Origin: Perca fluviatilis
Taxonomy: Eukaryota; Chordata; Actinopteri; Perciformes; Percidae
NCBI RefSeq assembly: GCF_010015445.1
Contig: NC_053120.1
Coordinates: 8,384,114-8,448,113 of the forward strand
Reading direction: 5' to 3'
DNA: 64,000 nucleotides
The notes beneath the pieces were generated by a model that was not told the origin of the DNA, searched no databases, and worked only from the letters and a program-made list of their open reading frames with translations. The position numbers and the translations under genes were made by a program. Positions within the stretch are counted from its first letter, which is position 1; every line of letters begins with the position of its first letter. Below are positions 22,225 through 34,127 of the stretch, in pieces.

Positions 22225-23700
22225 TTTTTTTTTAAATACAAAATTTTAAATTGAAATGCAAGGCTTTTTTTTGCTTTTCATTGTCAAAAGGGAATGTGAA
22301 AATGTAAAACATGCTTTCGATTTTCATTTTCTATTGCATATAAAAAAAATGACATCACTAGAAAACAAAAATGAAAACATTTTCATATTCTGAGACTGGA
22401 TGTTGCATTTCCAAGGCAGTAGCACGTTCTCTTAATACATCCATGAGTAGCACCGGTGTAGCCTACCAGTTATTCTTTAACCCGGGCTGTAGTTGAGGGA
22501 AACTGTAGCCTAACTTCCTGAGCGATTGATAATTTTTTGCACCTCTTTACATAAATATACATAAATATGGCTATGAAATACATCATGAAATACATAAATG
22601 AGGCAATAAATATAAACATATGCATTAGTCATTATAGTTCAATAGCCTATATGTTTTACTTTTATTTATTTCAGGGGACTTTCATTTATTTCCGTCTATT
22701 TATTTGCTATTTAGTTGTATTCAAAGGAAGTTTGGTCACAGACTCAGACTAAAAGCACCTAGCAAGCCTGCCTGACATCAATGCATCAAAGCATATCACT
22801 ATCTGCAAACAAAAGAAAATATGAATAAAACACGAGCACGGCAGATTCGTCTGATTCCCAGCTTAGCTAGAGCGGGTAACGCCAGCTCTGCAGACGGACC
22901 AGAGTCAGTCAGCACCGGGGAGCGAACATAGAGTGAACCGGGGCAATTGCACCTGACTGCAGTACTCCAATTGCACCTGACTGCAGTACGCAGATCGAGG
23001 AGTGGCTCAACGTGGGTGGAGCTAAACGTTTCACTCCGCCCACATTTAGCCCAACCCCGATCTGCGTACTGCAGTCAGGTGCAATTGGGGCTTACTCAAA
23101 CGGGGACCCAGGTCACAGGTAACCTGCTAACTAGCTGCAGCGGCAGCAGCGAACATTATAACATTAGACCCAGCACCGGAGGTCTGATCCCCATGATCTG
23201 ATCCCGAACCGCCGGTGACTTTCTGCCAGATCGGCAAGCTTAACGGCAGCAACAGAAAGTTTGCTGGGACCAGACTTTGGCGCTGTAACAGTAACGTTAA
23301 TGTAACAGTAACAGCCGTGAACTGAAAGTCAAGCCCGCAGCTGGAAGTTGTCTGCGGCGGGTAGAGACAGAGAGTCAGAGGAAGGCAGGGAGAGAGGGTA
23401 ATAAATAAATGTCCCTCCAAGCATTATCAAGACTATAGCTAGCTAGGTTTCCAAAGTCATTTTAGCCTCGGCTGAAAGCAACACTGGCAGTGGTAACCTA
23501 CACTGGTGCTGTTGCATTGGAAATGACAACATCCGGTCTCTGAATATGAAAAAACGGGCCTTTTTTCATTTCTGTTTTCGAAATAGAAAATGAAAATCAA
23601 CGCATATTTTAAATTTCTCCCATCCCCTTTTGACCATGAAAAGGAAAAAACGCCTTTTATTTCAATTTCAAATTTTGTATTTTAAAACGAAAATCAAATA
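22225..23700. mobile_element. foldback element with inverted ends of about 190 bp
   Basis: The segments at about 22225-22417 and 23517-23700 are inverted copies: both hold GGAAATG...CAACATCC, AATAGAAAATGAAAATC, CCCTTTTGAC and TTTCAATTT in matching order. Between them is about 1.1 kb, partly CpG-rich, with no coding motif, and a perfect 31-bp hairpin at 22967-23088. The superfamily is unknown. Confidence 0.7.
22967..23088. repeat. perfect 31-bp inverted repeat (hairpin)
   Basis: The left arm (22967-22997) and right arm (23058-23088) pair at all 31 positions. The stem continues imperfectly inward through GTGGGTGGAG and CTCCGCCCAC. The outer 23 bases of the left arm are also duplicated in tandem just upstream (from about 22943). 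Confidence 0.9.
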
Positions 23701-24165
23701 ACCATTCGTTTTTAGTTTTTTAATACCTGTTTATGAAATGAAAATCGAATGACCAAAATATACACTTACCATCCTTTCTGTGATCTTCATGCAATATGAT
23801 CACATGTAGACTTTTTCCCCATTTAAATGAAAAGTAGATGAAAAGAATAAAATACTCGATAAACTACCACATGGACCTTAGGGTGAAATTGTTTTACGAT
23901 GACAATGTAATGTACTCAATTAGAAGAAAAAGTACTGCAAGTACCAGCAAAAATATTAATATTTACTATGCAGTTTACTGGATCGCTATTATTGATGCAA
24001 TTATGTGTAAGTAGCATTTAAGGTGGGGCTATTTTCAACTATGTGTAAAAAGGCTGTATATAATGGTATATAATACATGATCAAATTGTTAAAATAGAAC
24101 CCTAACAGTAAAATGAGCAAGCAAAAAAAAAAAAACATGGCATGTATGGCATCTTTCAGATACAG
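23701..24165. other. AT-rich DNA between repeats, no gene seen
   Basis: No feature was recognised here apart from an A-run near 24125. Confidence 0.4.
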
Positions 24166-24285
24166 AGGCTCATTCCTCGCCGCAGCGGCCGCGGGTTCGG
24201 TTCCGACCTGCCGCGTCTTGCTGCATGTCATTCCTCCTCTCTCTCCCCTTCCATGTCTAAGCTTGAATAAATGCCAAAAAAAAGA
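24166..24285 (+). repeat. tRNA-like SINE, 3' part
   Basis: GCGGGTTCGGTTCCGACCTG is a B-box-like block (GGTTCGGTTCC). It is followed by TGCTGCATGTCATTCCTCC, a CT-rich stretch, AATAAATGCC and an A-run. This matches a frequent fish SINE. The 5' part is lost or diverged. Confidence 0.6.
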
Positions 24286-24446
24286 ATTTGTAGAAAAAGG
24301 CATTAAGATAAAGGCAATAAAACATGCAAAAGGTAGAACATTTCACACATTTCAAAGTAGTATACAATGGTTATATTCAAGTTACGTTAAGGTTTGAAAT
24401 ACGTTTTCTTTAGTACTTAGTATTTGAGTAAATAAGTACTTCTTTT
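24286..24446. other. short AT-rich spacer
   Basis: It lies between two SINE copies. No feature was recognised. Confidence 0.4.
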
Positions 24447-24783
24447 GGGGTGGCAGTTGCTCAGTCTGTAGGGAGTTGGGTTGGGGTTGAGTTTGGAGTT
24501 GACCCAGAGGATCGCTGGTTCAAGTCCCCATACGGACTAAAGTATGGTGGTGGACTGGTAGCTGGAGAGGTGCCAGTTCACCTCCTGGGCACTGCTAAGG
24601 GTCTCTTGAGCAAGGTACCGAACCCCCCACTGCTCGGGGCGCCTGTCCATCGACAGCTGCAGCCAGTAGTATCTCTCCAGTAGTGCATGTATAGATACTG
24701 AGCGTGTGTGTGTAATTCAGGCCTGTGTGTAATGTGTATACTAACAGAGTGAAAACATTGTAATTTCCCTTGCGGGATTAATA

Positions 24784-24817
<34 letters not shown>
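24447..24817 (+). mobile_element. tRNA-derived SINE, near full length
   Basis: It starts GGGGTGGCAGTTGCTCAG with a tRNA-like A-box region. The B box GGTTCAAGTCC is at 24517-24527. A conserved central body follows (GGTAGCTGGAGAGGTGCCAG, CTTGAGCAAGGTACCGAACC). The tail TTTCCCTTGCGGGATTAATA resembles a LINE 3' end, then (ATT)n runs to about 24817. The A and B boxes would form an internal RNA polymerase III promoter. The long open frame in it is chance. Confidence 0.9.
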
Positions 24818-24818
<1 letters not shown>

Positions 24819-27510
24819 TCACCAATGTCTATAACACAGAAACAGTGGTGGAAAATGGAAGGCTTTAGTAAATGTATGTCTTGCAGTTGGTTTCAATTAC
24901 AGTTACAATTTCGTCATCTGCTACAATTTGACATATGTTGTGCACAAAAAAGACAATAATGAGTTGTAGCATTCCATACAGTAAGAGCTGTGGTAGAGTC
25001 ACGCTCTATAGCTGTTGGTAGTAAATTATTTGGTGAGACAGGATTAAAAGTGTAACACGAACGCAGGGAACTAGGTGACATTGTGTTTTGAGTTCAATAA
25101 CTGAAATGACAAAATAGCAAAACACAACTACAGTATGTGTGGAAGTAAGGATTTGCGGGATGGACCGGCTTAGCAGGTTACGGCGGGCAAGTTGGAGAGG
25201 AGCCGACTTAAAAAGCCTGCTAAATGAGGCCGGACGCCGCAGTGCCAACTGTGGTCTCCTGCAATGTTATGATTTGATTGTGGTGTGCTATTAAGGCTCT
25301 CTTTGCTCATAATGGCACTTCTTTATCCACTGTAATTTTATTCAAATGAGAGTCCAATGACACACTCCTCCAGGGTAGAAAAATCCACCCAGGCTTCAGA
25401 TTAGTTCAGGGGCCCCATGAGAAATGGGACGGCTAAATCGAGTGCCGTTAAGTTTTTAATTTCTATACTCTGTGAAAGTGTTAGAAGGGAAGAGAGAGCT
25501 GTTGCAGTAGAGGAGAATCTTAATATAGAAATATAATGCCATTTCAGTGAGTTGTGAGCAATGCTGTCTGTCTGCTCCTAAACAAAAAGATCAATTTGGA
25601 GAGAAATGATTTGTTTTGCTAATTTGCATTTTGTGTGGTTTCAGCTGAGATAGGTTTGTGAATTAGAAACAGCAACATCAAGTAGCCTAAAGCAAATTTG
25701 CTGTTACTTATATCTCTGCAAAGATACACACAGAGCTTAACAGACTCCTTGAAGTGAGCTCAAGTTTGGTAGGAATGATGTCACCTTTACATATACAGTT
25801 TTGTTGCCAATGACCGCTTATTACCAATAGGTGGCAATCTGTCCTTGTCACTCAATGTGTCGAGTGCTTAAGCTTATCTGCAGAACTTTAATGCATGCCA
25901 AATGAGATTTTTACAGCAATATGTGCGGCAGGAGAAGAGATGAAGAAATGAGGAAAGGAGAAAGACAAGAAAGAAGTCTCTGCAAGGGAAGAGGAAAGGT
26001 TGAGGGGGATGAAGGGAGGACGACAGGGGTGCTGACTTGTCAAAAGGTTTGCTTTCTCCACCTGCTATGCCTTCTGTCCATGTGAGACCAACCCCCTTTG
26101 GCATTTAAATGCTCCTCATAAGGGAGTACACATCCCAGAATGCCTTGTGTCTTTGCGTCCCCCAGTCGCGCGGAATGTCAGGAGTTCATCTATTCTGCAT
26201 AAAGGTTAGCGGCAAGGACGCACCGGGTAAGGGTTGTATTGCTTGTTCCTCATTAAAAGGCTACCATCAAATGAGGGCTCGGGGGGGCAGAGATATGGCT
26301 GATGATTGCATATTTTACTGAGACGTGGTTGTGGCTGCACAGCTGGCTGGCACAGCACATCAGGGTCTCAGTCAAAGCCAGCGCAAAGCAAACAACGCCA
26401 ATCAATCTGGCGCCTCCGGATGCATCTCTACGTGAAGTCACTCAAGCACAGGCTGCATCTCCAAAGTCTTCTGTCGCTTCTTGGCTTTGCTGCCTCCCAT
26501 GTTACTGCATTGACCTGAAAACAGACAGAGGGCAAAGCAATACAGTCAGTCTCTACTTGAAAAAAGTCTTGTAACTCTGCAAGCAATTATGCAAAAATGT
26601 CTCTCTGGTTCCTAGTTTTAAAAAGGAGGGAGAGCCAAGAATTGATGCACATCATCACATCTTTATCATCACACACAGAATTGCCCTTCCCACATGGGAT
26701 GTTAATAAGACTATTTCCTGCCATTGACTATAAAAATGAGTCCCAAGTATACAATGACAAGGCAAGGGCATTGCAAGTAATTGCTTATGCCCCTTGCAAT
26801 GTGTTCCATGAAGATCCAATACATACATACGTGTCCTCTTTGGCAAGCATAGCTTATGCATTACACACTATCTCTGAGCAAAATAATATATAGATATATT
26901 TTGCTGTATAGAGATCTATTTACTCAAAAAGGGTATTGAAACATAATATCGTTGTGGTATTCTGGAAATGTTTCCCATGATTGCCTTGTAAAGAACCAAT
27001 GCATTTCTTTGTATCAGATTGCAAGTGCAGAAGGTCACAGGCTCGCTACATGGGTGAGACAAGCTCTGCACAAAGAAAATGTTATCAGCAAGGGGTAAAA
27101 AAAAATCTATCTCTTTATCTTGTCCTTGATAGGAATCAACAAATGAGCACATAAAAGGAAGGGAGCAAAAGGGGACAAAAACACTGGACAAAAAAGGAGC
27201 TCCCAGCAGCGTTAAATAATCTAAGCAAGGTCTTGAAAATATGCAAGGATACTCTCCCTCTTTCCCTGGAGGTCTAACCCGCCTTAAGATGAGGCTTAAC
27301 GCCCATGCAAGAAAGGCTTTGGGTTCTCAAATGAATAAATATGTATGTTAACATACAGTACAGCTGTAGGTTAGCCTTAATATTTGATGGGGTTGTTAGG
27401 AGGATTGTGGTCGGGGAGTGTTGCAGGCTTTTTGGCTATATTGAAATGAATGAATTTTGACAGACACAGTGTGTTTCACTATATCGCATGTCCTATAAAC
27501 AACTATAAGT
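24818..27510. other. unique DNA, no gene seen
   Basis: A purine-rich run lies at about 25935-26030. A less AT-rich block at 26100-26520 has few simple repeats and may be conserved non-coding DNA, but this cannot be tested here. Confidence 0.45.
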
Positions 27511-27511
27511 A

Positions 27512-27720
27512 TCGATAGATAGATAGAAAGATAGATAGATAAATACTTTATTGATCCCCAAGGGGAAATTCAAGGTCCTAGTAGCTTAAAGACATCACAC
27601 ACAACATACACATACATCACAAAGGAAGATAAAATAACAAATCCACATGAATAGCATGGACACTAAAAGAAAAGATACTAAATAAAAAATCCACATGAAT
27701 GTACTAAGGGATGTATAAGA
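27512..27720 (-). repeat. LINE 3' end with GATA-type tail
   Basis: A GATAGATA run is followed by ACTTTATTGATCCCCAAGG and GGAAATTC, a classic 3' terminus of fish LINEs read in reverse. The following A-rich sequence looks like the LINE 3' UTR. Confidence 0.75.
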
Positions 27721-30296
27721 TGAGACGCTTGCAGTGACAGGGCAGGGACTGACCCTGTGATTCAGTATGCATGGTAAAGTGCTCTGCTGCTCGCAGAGAT
27801 ATGTATGACATGATGGGACAATGTAAAAACAGTATACAACAAAACATTATGAATTTATCAGATACTTTACAAACCAATTTCTCTCTTGACTGGCTCCTAA
27901 CGTACATTGACAGATGTACAGTATGTTAAAAGTGAAGATTGATTTTGAGAGTCAAGAATGTTATTTACAGTAAATCATTGTCGGGATTACATCTAGTACC
28001 AAAATTTAATTTTTAACATTATCATCCACCGTCGCAAATGATACCCGATGACAGATATAGCAGTAACATGCTATGCTAATCAAGCCATCTGTTATCTTTA
28101 GCTAAGCATACAGTACATTATGAATATTTAACTTCCTTTCAATCGTGTTTTGAACACAAGTAAATAAGATTAAGATCTGGGGAGATTAGAGCTGTTCCAT
28201 ACAGTATGATACATTTAGCTGATAAGTTTGATCTAGAACATCTATTAATTGATCTAGAACATCTGTTAATTGATCTAGAACATCTGTTATTGACAAAAGA
28301 CAATGTCACAGTATCGCCAAGTGACAAAGATCAGGTAAAATTGATCGAGTTCCTGATAATATAATCATCAAGGTGTAGTTAGTTTTTGGTGTAGCAATAG
28401 GTTTGAGGCTTATATGCTATTCATATTTTAAAATAAAAAAGAAAGAAAGTGATGCATTGATTCTTCCCCCCACACAGTCATAAACAACATTTTTGGCACT
28501 GACCTCTCAGATTTGGCTATTGAGGAACGGTGACAAAGAAATTTACTGACGTTATTTTACTGTTGATCAATACACTTTAGTACAACATAAAGCAGAAGCA
28601 TTTAATAAAGTAGAATAAGGCTCAAAAATAAATCCTAGCGTTAGTTCAGACGGGGCGTGAAGTTGTGTTTGCATTCGCTGATTGGTATTAGCTGCTTCAT
28701 TCATGCTTCACCATCAGTGGCTCATCACCAGCTGTTTGAATACCAGCTAACTACATCTAATGCAATCATGCAGGTGTACAGCTCGGCTATTATAACCTGG
28801 CCATTATTACTACTGTGAATTTAACTAAGATTTAATGTTCACCTATGTTAAGGTGGGACAAGAGCATGTTCCACCAAAATGTACCTTCATAACCAACTAG
28901 ATTTTCCATTCGCCTACAACTTACTCATTAATACTTTAATCATGCTGTAGTTGCCCTGGAGAAAATAATGTACGGAAAACAAATTCTGACACCAAAAAGT
29001 TTAATATGTCGGTACAAAACACAATCAGCATGGCATTAAGTCCGCCAGAAGGTATTTGCATGATGACAAATAATAATAAAAGTAACTCAATATTGGCCAA
29101 TAATATTCATCTGCTGATATATCAGTCAGGCCCTAATTGCAACAGTGTTGACACTCCACTTAAGAATAACGAGTAATGCTTTATGAGTTGCAATTCTTAT
29201 TATCTTATGAATGTATATGTAAATGTAACATTTATTTATACAGTAGCTCTTATATGAAATCAGCAATACACTTGAGGATGCTCTTTGCTGTGATTATGGG
29301 CACTCCAGTGCTGCCGACACTGCTCAGCTGTACCTCAGCATCGCTGGCATGCCCATCATCTTGTAGTGAACTGCCTCTTGGGTGCTATTTGCATTGCTAT
29401 ATTATATGATTTGCTAAAAGCTGGATTTCATCCTGGGATGTCAGCGCAGGAAACTAAAACTTAGTGAAATAATAATTCAGCACTCAACAATTCTCCTCAC
29501 CCTCCAGACCTTGTGTTCATGCCTTTCTTTATTACAGTTTCACAGAGAAGTGACACTGTGACAGTTTGCCTTTACATGCTTTGCTTGATGGAGCAATTAA
29601 GTGAAGAAATGCATGTTGCTTCCGAGCCAACTGGTCAATAAGGGTCTGACAGATTTGAGCGGACAGTGTGTTGACACTGACGACTGTAGTGGAGTTATAG
29701 CTCGCAGGACAGCAGTGCCACCTAATTCACAGTCGTGACCTGAGCTCACACAGGCCACGGGGGCTGGGGGACTGTTGTGGCCACCCAAGCACATGGTAGT
29801 GTCCACATAATGAGCACTGGTGGGTCGCTTGTCTCCAGACTGGCGAATGTTTCTGGCCTGAGCTCAAAGTCAGTTAGAGTGGTGGCAGGGCTTCAGGGTA
29901 CTGGATGAATGCCTGAGCAGCTGTTATGACCCCACACATTTGATAGCTATGTTTTTCTGCAGAGGGAAAAGAGATCATGTGAAGCTGGACATATGAGTTC
30001 TGGTTTTAAATCAGGTTTGATTTGTATTGGCATTACTGACTTCATTAGAGCACAGCCTTGCATGCGAGTCTCCTATAATAAAAAAATAATAATACATAGT
30101 ACAGTACGGGTATACATTAAATAATGAAATTCTTCATTTATCGAATGTTTTTAAAATGAAAAAAAATGCTTTTCTTCTAAGCAACATGAGGAGCTGAAGG
30201 AAGACCCACCAGACTGTCAGATAAGGAGAAAATAGGCTTTACTTAGTGTTTGTTCAGGCTTAGTGTGGATCTATGTGAACGTGTGGTGTATGAGTC
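27721..30296. other. unique DNA with one small minisatellite
   Basis: No coding motif was recognised. A 21-base tandem repeat lies at 28229-28290. Confidence 0.45.
28229..28290. repeat. short minisatellite, three units of about 21 bp
   Basis: The unit TGATCTAGAACATCTGTTAAT is repeated three times with a single-base change and a shorter last copy. Each unit has an internal TGATCTAGA. Confidence 0.85.
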
Positions 30297-30352
30297 AAAA
30301 ACTAACACAGAAACAGAGAGGGTCTTTCTCTCTCTGTTTCTGTGTTGGTTTT
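30297..30352. repeat. compact hairpin, stem of about 23 bp
   Basis: AAAACTAACACAGAAACAG at the left pairs with CTGTTTCTGTGTTGGTTTT at the right through a stem of about 23 bp with one G:T or mismatch position. The loop is about 9 bases. Confidence 0.85.
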
Positions 30353-30446
30353 GGAAGGCTGGATCACCATGCAAAAAATAGGAGCTAATGAGGGAATGAG
30401 GGGCAGGTTTTCAGGTAGGAGCAGGGATTGCAGAGAAAGACAGATA

Positions 30447-30875
30447 CCCCGTTTACACGTACATGGTTATTTAGAAAAACAGAGACATTTCCCTTCGTTT
30501 ACACGCAAACGGAGAATTCGCCTCTGAAAACAATTCTTTCTAAAAACTCCGTCCAGAGTGGAGATTTGGAAAAACTTCGTTTTGCATGTAAACTGAGACA
30601 AACAGAGGTTTAGGCAGCCGAGGAAGTGAGGATGAGAAGAGAGATGAAGTGATTTGTTGCTTTTGTTGCTATTTTCGGGATTCTGATTGGCTAACGTTGG
30701 CTTGAGCTTCTCGTTACACTGCCACCTACAGTTTTGACATGCTCTTGACGGCATTGACGGCATATATACACAGGTTAGTGTAAACAAACACTTTTCTGAA
30801 AACTGACAACTGTGCACAATGTTATTTTTGAAAACGGAGTGGTTTATGAAAATAGCCGGCCACGTGTAAACGTAG
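30447..30875. mobile_element. probable hAT-like MITE (CGTTTACACG ends)
   Basis: The left end CCCCGTTTACACGTACATGG and the inverse of the right end (CTACGTTTACACGTGGCC) share CGTTTACACGT. Interior words such as CGTTTACACGCAAACGG repeat the motif. No transposase is present and no clean target duplication was found, so the superfamily is a guess. Confidence 0.55.
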
Positions 30876-32949
30876 AAAGAGTATACTGAACAACTAATGT
30901 AAATGAGGAGGACATCACAGATAAACAGTGGCAATCAAGTTCAAGTGTTCAGATGATGGGATCATACTGATTAAATACTCTCTTACAACCAACACCACAT
31001 ACGGCATTCATCACTAGAGAGGCAACAATCAAAGTTTAAAAAGCAAAAAAACAAAACATCCTTAAGAATTCTTTATTAAGGGTTTAACACTCATCGGCAT
31101 CGTGTGTGGGTGGTTTGAACTGATTTGACTGACAGTTGCTTGGCAACATAAAACTACCACACAACTGACAAAGAACAAAGACATGTCCGAGCCCCAACCA
31201 CTTCAAACCAGTGAGAAAAATAAAGACAAATACAGAGATATTTTGTGAAATGACATAAACTGTTGTAACTTTGTTGTAACTCATATAAGAACAAAATCAG
31301 GTTTCCAGGGCCTTTGATCACATACCATAGTGGATATATATGACAGTGCTACCGTAGCAATAGGAGCAGTAGCAGGGGAAGAACCAGACGTAAACATTTA
31401 TGGCTCATGCTATGCTACGGTAGCCTGAATGTGGGGCTAGCCCCTCTGTCACAATGCAATGTGCCTTGTACGTGGGAAATTATTAATACGCATGCTCAGA
31501 ATGTTAGTGTGTTTAATGTAGCTCACACAAATTTGATGCCCAGTGGGGCTGGCAGCCTGAGCATGTGATTGAGACAGAGAGTCATGCCCGTACCCCCCTG
31601 TATATGATGTACACCTGGCGGAAGCAGTCTAAAGTGAATTTGTGTTTGTTGAAATTGTAGTTTTACAGGTTTGTAGCCTATCTTTTGTAATGGTTGGTGC
31701 CTCACCAATTTCTTTACATAGAAAAACGACACTGGCCATATTTGATTGCACTAATAATGAAATAATGACTTTGCATGTACAAATCCAATTACTCTTCACT
31801 GTAATCCCCAAGGTAATTTACATAGAAGTTAAGTCCATGTGGTAAATGTTAGTTTACGTTGTGCTCTAAAATAATAATACTGATTGTTGAGCTGTCATCA
31901 TGCAATATTTAGTTGTCATTCAAATTTTAAATGGTGTAATTTCAAACTGGTCTGCAGACACATTAAATCGGTTTGGGGAATATCCCTTTTAAATTGTTAA
32001 CCTTTCAAGGAGAGCCACTTTAGCTCCGAAATTGGCACCACATTCTCAGTAAGCCCTTCACCACCTGTAAGTCAAACCCTCTGTGGATTCTGTGAAAAAC
32101 CCAGTAAGTGAGATGGGGTTGAGTGGAGAAATTAAGGGTTTTGGGTGATGCAAATAGGAATGCTAATGTCTAATTGCTAGTTGCTTAAATGGGCTGACAT
32201 GAGCACCCATCTGCTGTAGGTGAGCAACGTTGCAAAATGCTTGCCAATTAAAATACCTGAAAGATAATTTGGGGAATTGGAAATTATTTAATGCCCATTT
32301 ATGTTATTCCAGTGCATTAGGAAAAACAGGACGAGAACATGCTTTGAGTTATTAATGGATGCTTTTGTGCATGTAGGAGTGAAGGTAACAGAGGAAGTTG
32401 GGGCTGGAAGGAGGGTTCGTGGAAAACGCACAATATTTATGAAGCACTGTCAGGTTAATGCCATGCAACATTTATTGATGCAGTAATGTTTAATTTAGCA
32501 TACGCTCCTGTAATAAGCCATTAGGTGTTGTGCTATGATTCAGAGTTTGATGGTGCTGTAATGACAATCAGATGCCCTTGAATGTCTCACTAACACTGTG
32601 TCTGCAGCATTTAGAGGCAGAAAATAAATATAAATCAAATTTAGAACATATTTATGCCGGCTAAAGATGCTGTGCAGTTGTGCTGGCTATCGATAACATG
32701 ATGATCTGTCTTTCAGTGGCTGGCTGTAAAATATTCAAAATTTCAGACAGGGACATGATTGGATTAGCTTTGATAATGGATGTCATAAAAGCAGGCAGTG
32801 CCATTTTAATAAATCTGTCACATTACAAAAGGGTAGAGATTATAGAAGCATCTTAGAAAAAGACAATAGAATCCTTTCCGGCACCCCGCTACAACACACA
32901 TACACACAACACAAAGAGGTTATGGTTGCAACACTTTATAGTTTTATTC
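30876..32949. other. unique DNA, no gene seen
   Basis: The block at about 32460-32850 is AT-rich, with homeodomain-like TAAT words and little simple repeat. It may be regulatory, but this is only an impression. Confidence 0.4.
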
Positions 32950-33365
32950 AACACGTTCTCATGAATGGGTTCATATGATATTGTGCAAAAACTTTGTCAC
33001 CATGGTGTGCCAGTTGTTTCAGAGGCCGTTGCAAAAGGTGACTGTGTTCCGGGTACAAGTCCCCTGGAGGTGACGGTCCTTTAGGTGCCCGTTGCAGTTG
33101 AGTTTAGCCAACAAAACTGACCGTCATGTGGCAACAATAGTTAAGTTTAGGCACCAAAATGACTAGTTAAGATAGGAAAAAAGATTGTTGTATGGATCAA
33201 AATCACCGGTCCTGTTAAAGGGACTCCCGAACAGGCGTTTCCTGGGTTAAAGTCTTATGTTTTTCCTAGGACACGAACTCCTCTCTCCTGCTCGAAAGCC
33301 CTGTGTTTTATACACAGACATGCCGATTTCCTTCCTATGCAGACCAAAGTGCTACCGTACAGCAG
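32950..33365. repeat. diverged fish interspersed repeat (GTTTAGGCACCAAAA type)
   Basis: AAGTTTAGGCACCAAAATGA, GTTAAGATAGGAAAAAAGAT and GGACACGAACTCC are words of a repeat I have seen often in percomorph DNA. The edges are approximate. Confidence 0.5.
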
Positions 33366-33372
33366 CAGTCAG

Positions 33373-34127
33373 TGACTACGTTTACAAGCTGTCAATTTTC
33401 GGGTTATGGTCGGGTTAAGGTCACTATTCGGGTTTCTGAAACATTCGGAATAACCCGTTTACATGCGTGAGCAGAGAGAGTTACTCCTACATGGAATTTG
33501 TAATCAATTGGCAATATCCCGACGTAAACGGCGACGCACGGTTAGCGTCTGGACGTAGCCTACGGACAACCTTGAGACGCAATAACTTTTCGGTCACCTT
33601 CTTATAAATCTCACTATCTCGGTACTTTATGCCGTCAACAAAAGACATTATATTCATGGTTTTCACTACACTAATAAAGAAATTTGTTTCCTCCTCGCTC
33701 CAAAAGTGTGGTGCTGTGCTGCGTCTCGCCATGTTTACCTCTACTTCTTGTTTACTTCCGGTATACTGCGCGCAGGTTTTCTGCATTGGCATATATATAA
33801 CTATATTATGGTATATAATTATTATTATAACTATGTTTTCTGGCGCATACAAGAAGTTCCTCTACTCAAAAGACCAAGATTCCTTGCGAATAGAACATGC
33901 GCAGAACACAAATCAATGTTCCTTTTGATGGGGATATGCCGATACGCGTTTACATGACCAAAATTTCGGGTTAGAAAAGGGGTAACCCAGGTAGCATATT
34001 CGAGTTTTTAAAAACCGGAATATGAGCATATTCGGGTTTTTGCCAGTGTTTACATGGCCATGCGCGACTGGGTTATTGCTAATATTCCGGTTTTGAACGG
34101 GTTATTGGCTGCATGTAAACGTAGTCA
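33373..34127. mobile_element. PIF/Harbinger-like element with a Myb/SANT gene fragment
   Basis: The left end TGACTACGTTTACAAGC and the inverse of the right end TGACTACGTTTACATGC differ at one base. Inside, on the minus strand, is a Myb/SANT-like reading frame, the partner gene of Harbinger transposons. GGGTTA and TAACCC words are repeated near both ends. No transposase and no clear 3-bp duplication were found. Confidence 0.72.
33487..33732 (-). pseudogene. Myb/SANT-like DNA-binding fragment of a Harbinger element
   Basis: Harbinger transposons carry a Myb-like protein that brings the transposase to the ends and into the nucleus. From the ATG at 33732 the frame gives 81 residues: a basic start (MARRSTAP), then FWSEEETNFFISVVK, the first Myb helix with its Trp, and KYRDSEIYKKVTEKL, typical of the third helix region. 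It then runs into the element's terminal sequence and stops at 33487. An upstream in-frame ATG at 33852 is less likely because that part is Ile-rich low complexity. The length is about that of one Myb domain. Confidence 0.72.

Noticed and set aside
24500..24530. A tRNA-gene-like B box
   Set aside because: It belongs to the SINE; there is no anticodon stem or acceptor pairing for a real tRNA gene.
24450..24683. A 77-codon open frame
   Set aside because: It is the body of a tRNA-derived SINE, which is not protein coding.
28229..28290. Possible CRISPR-like repeats
   Set aside because: The units are directly tandem without spacers and the DNA is from a vertebrate; it is a minisatellite.
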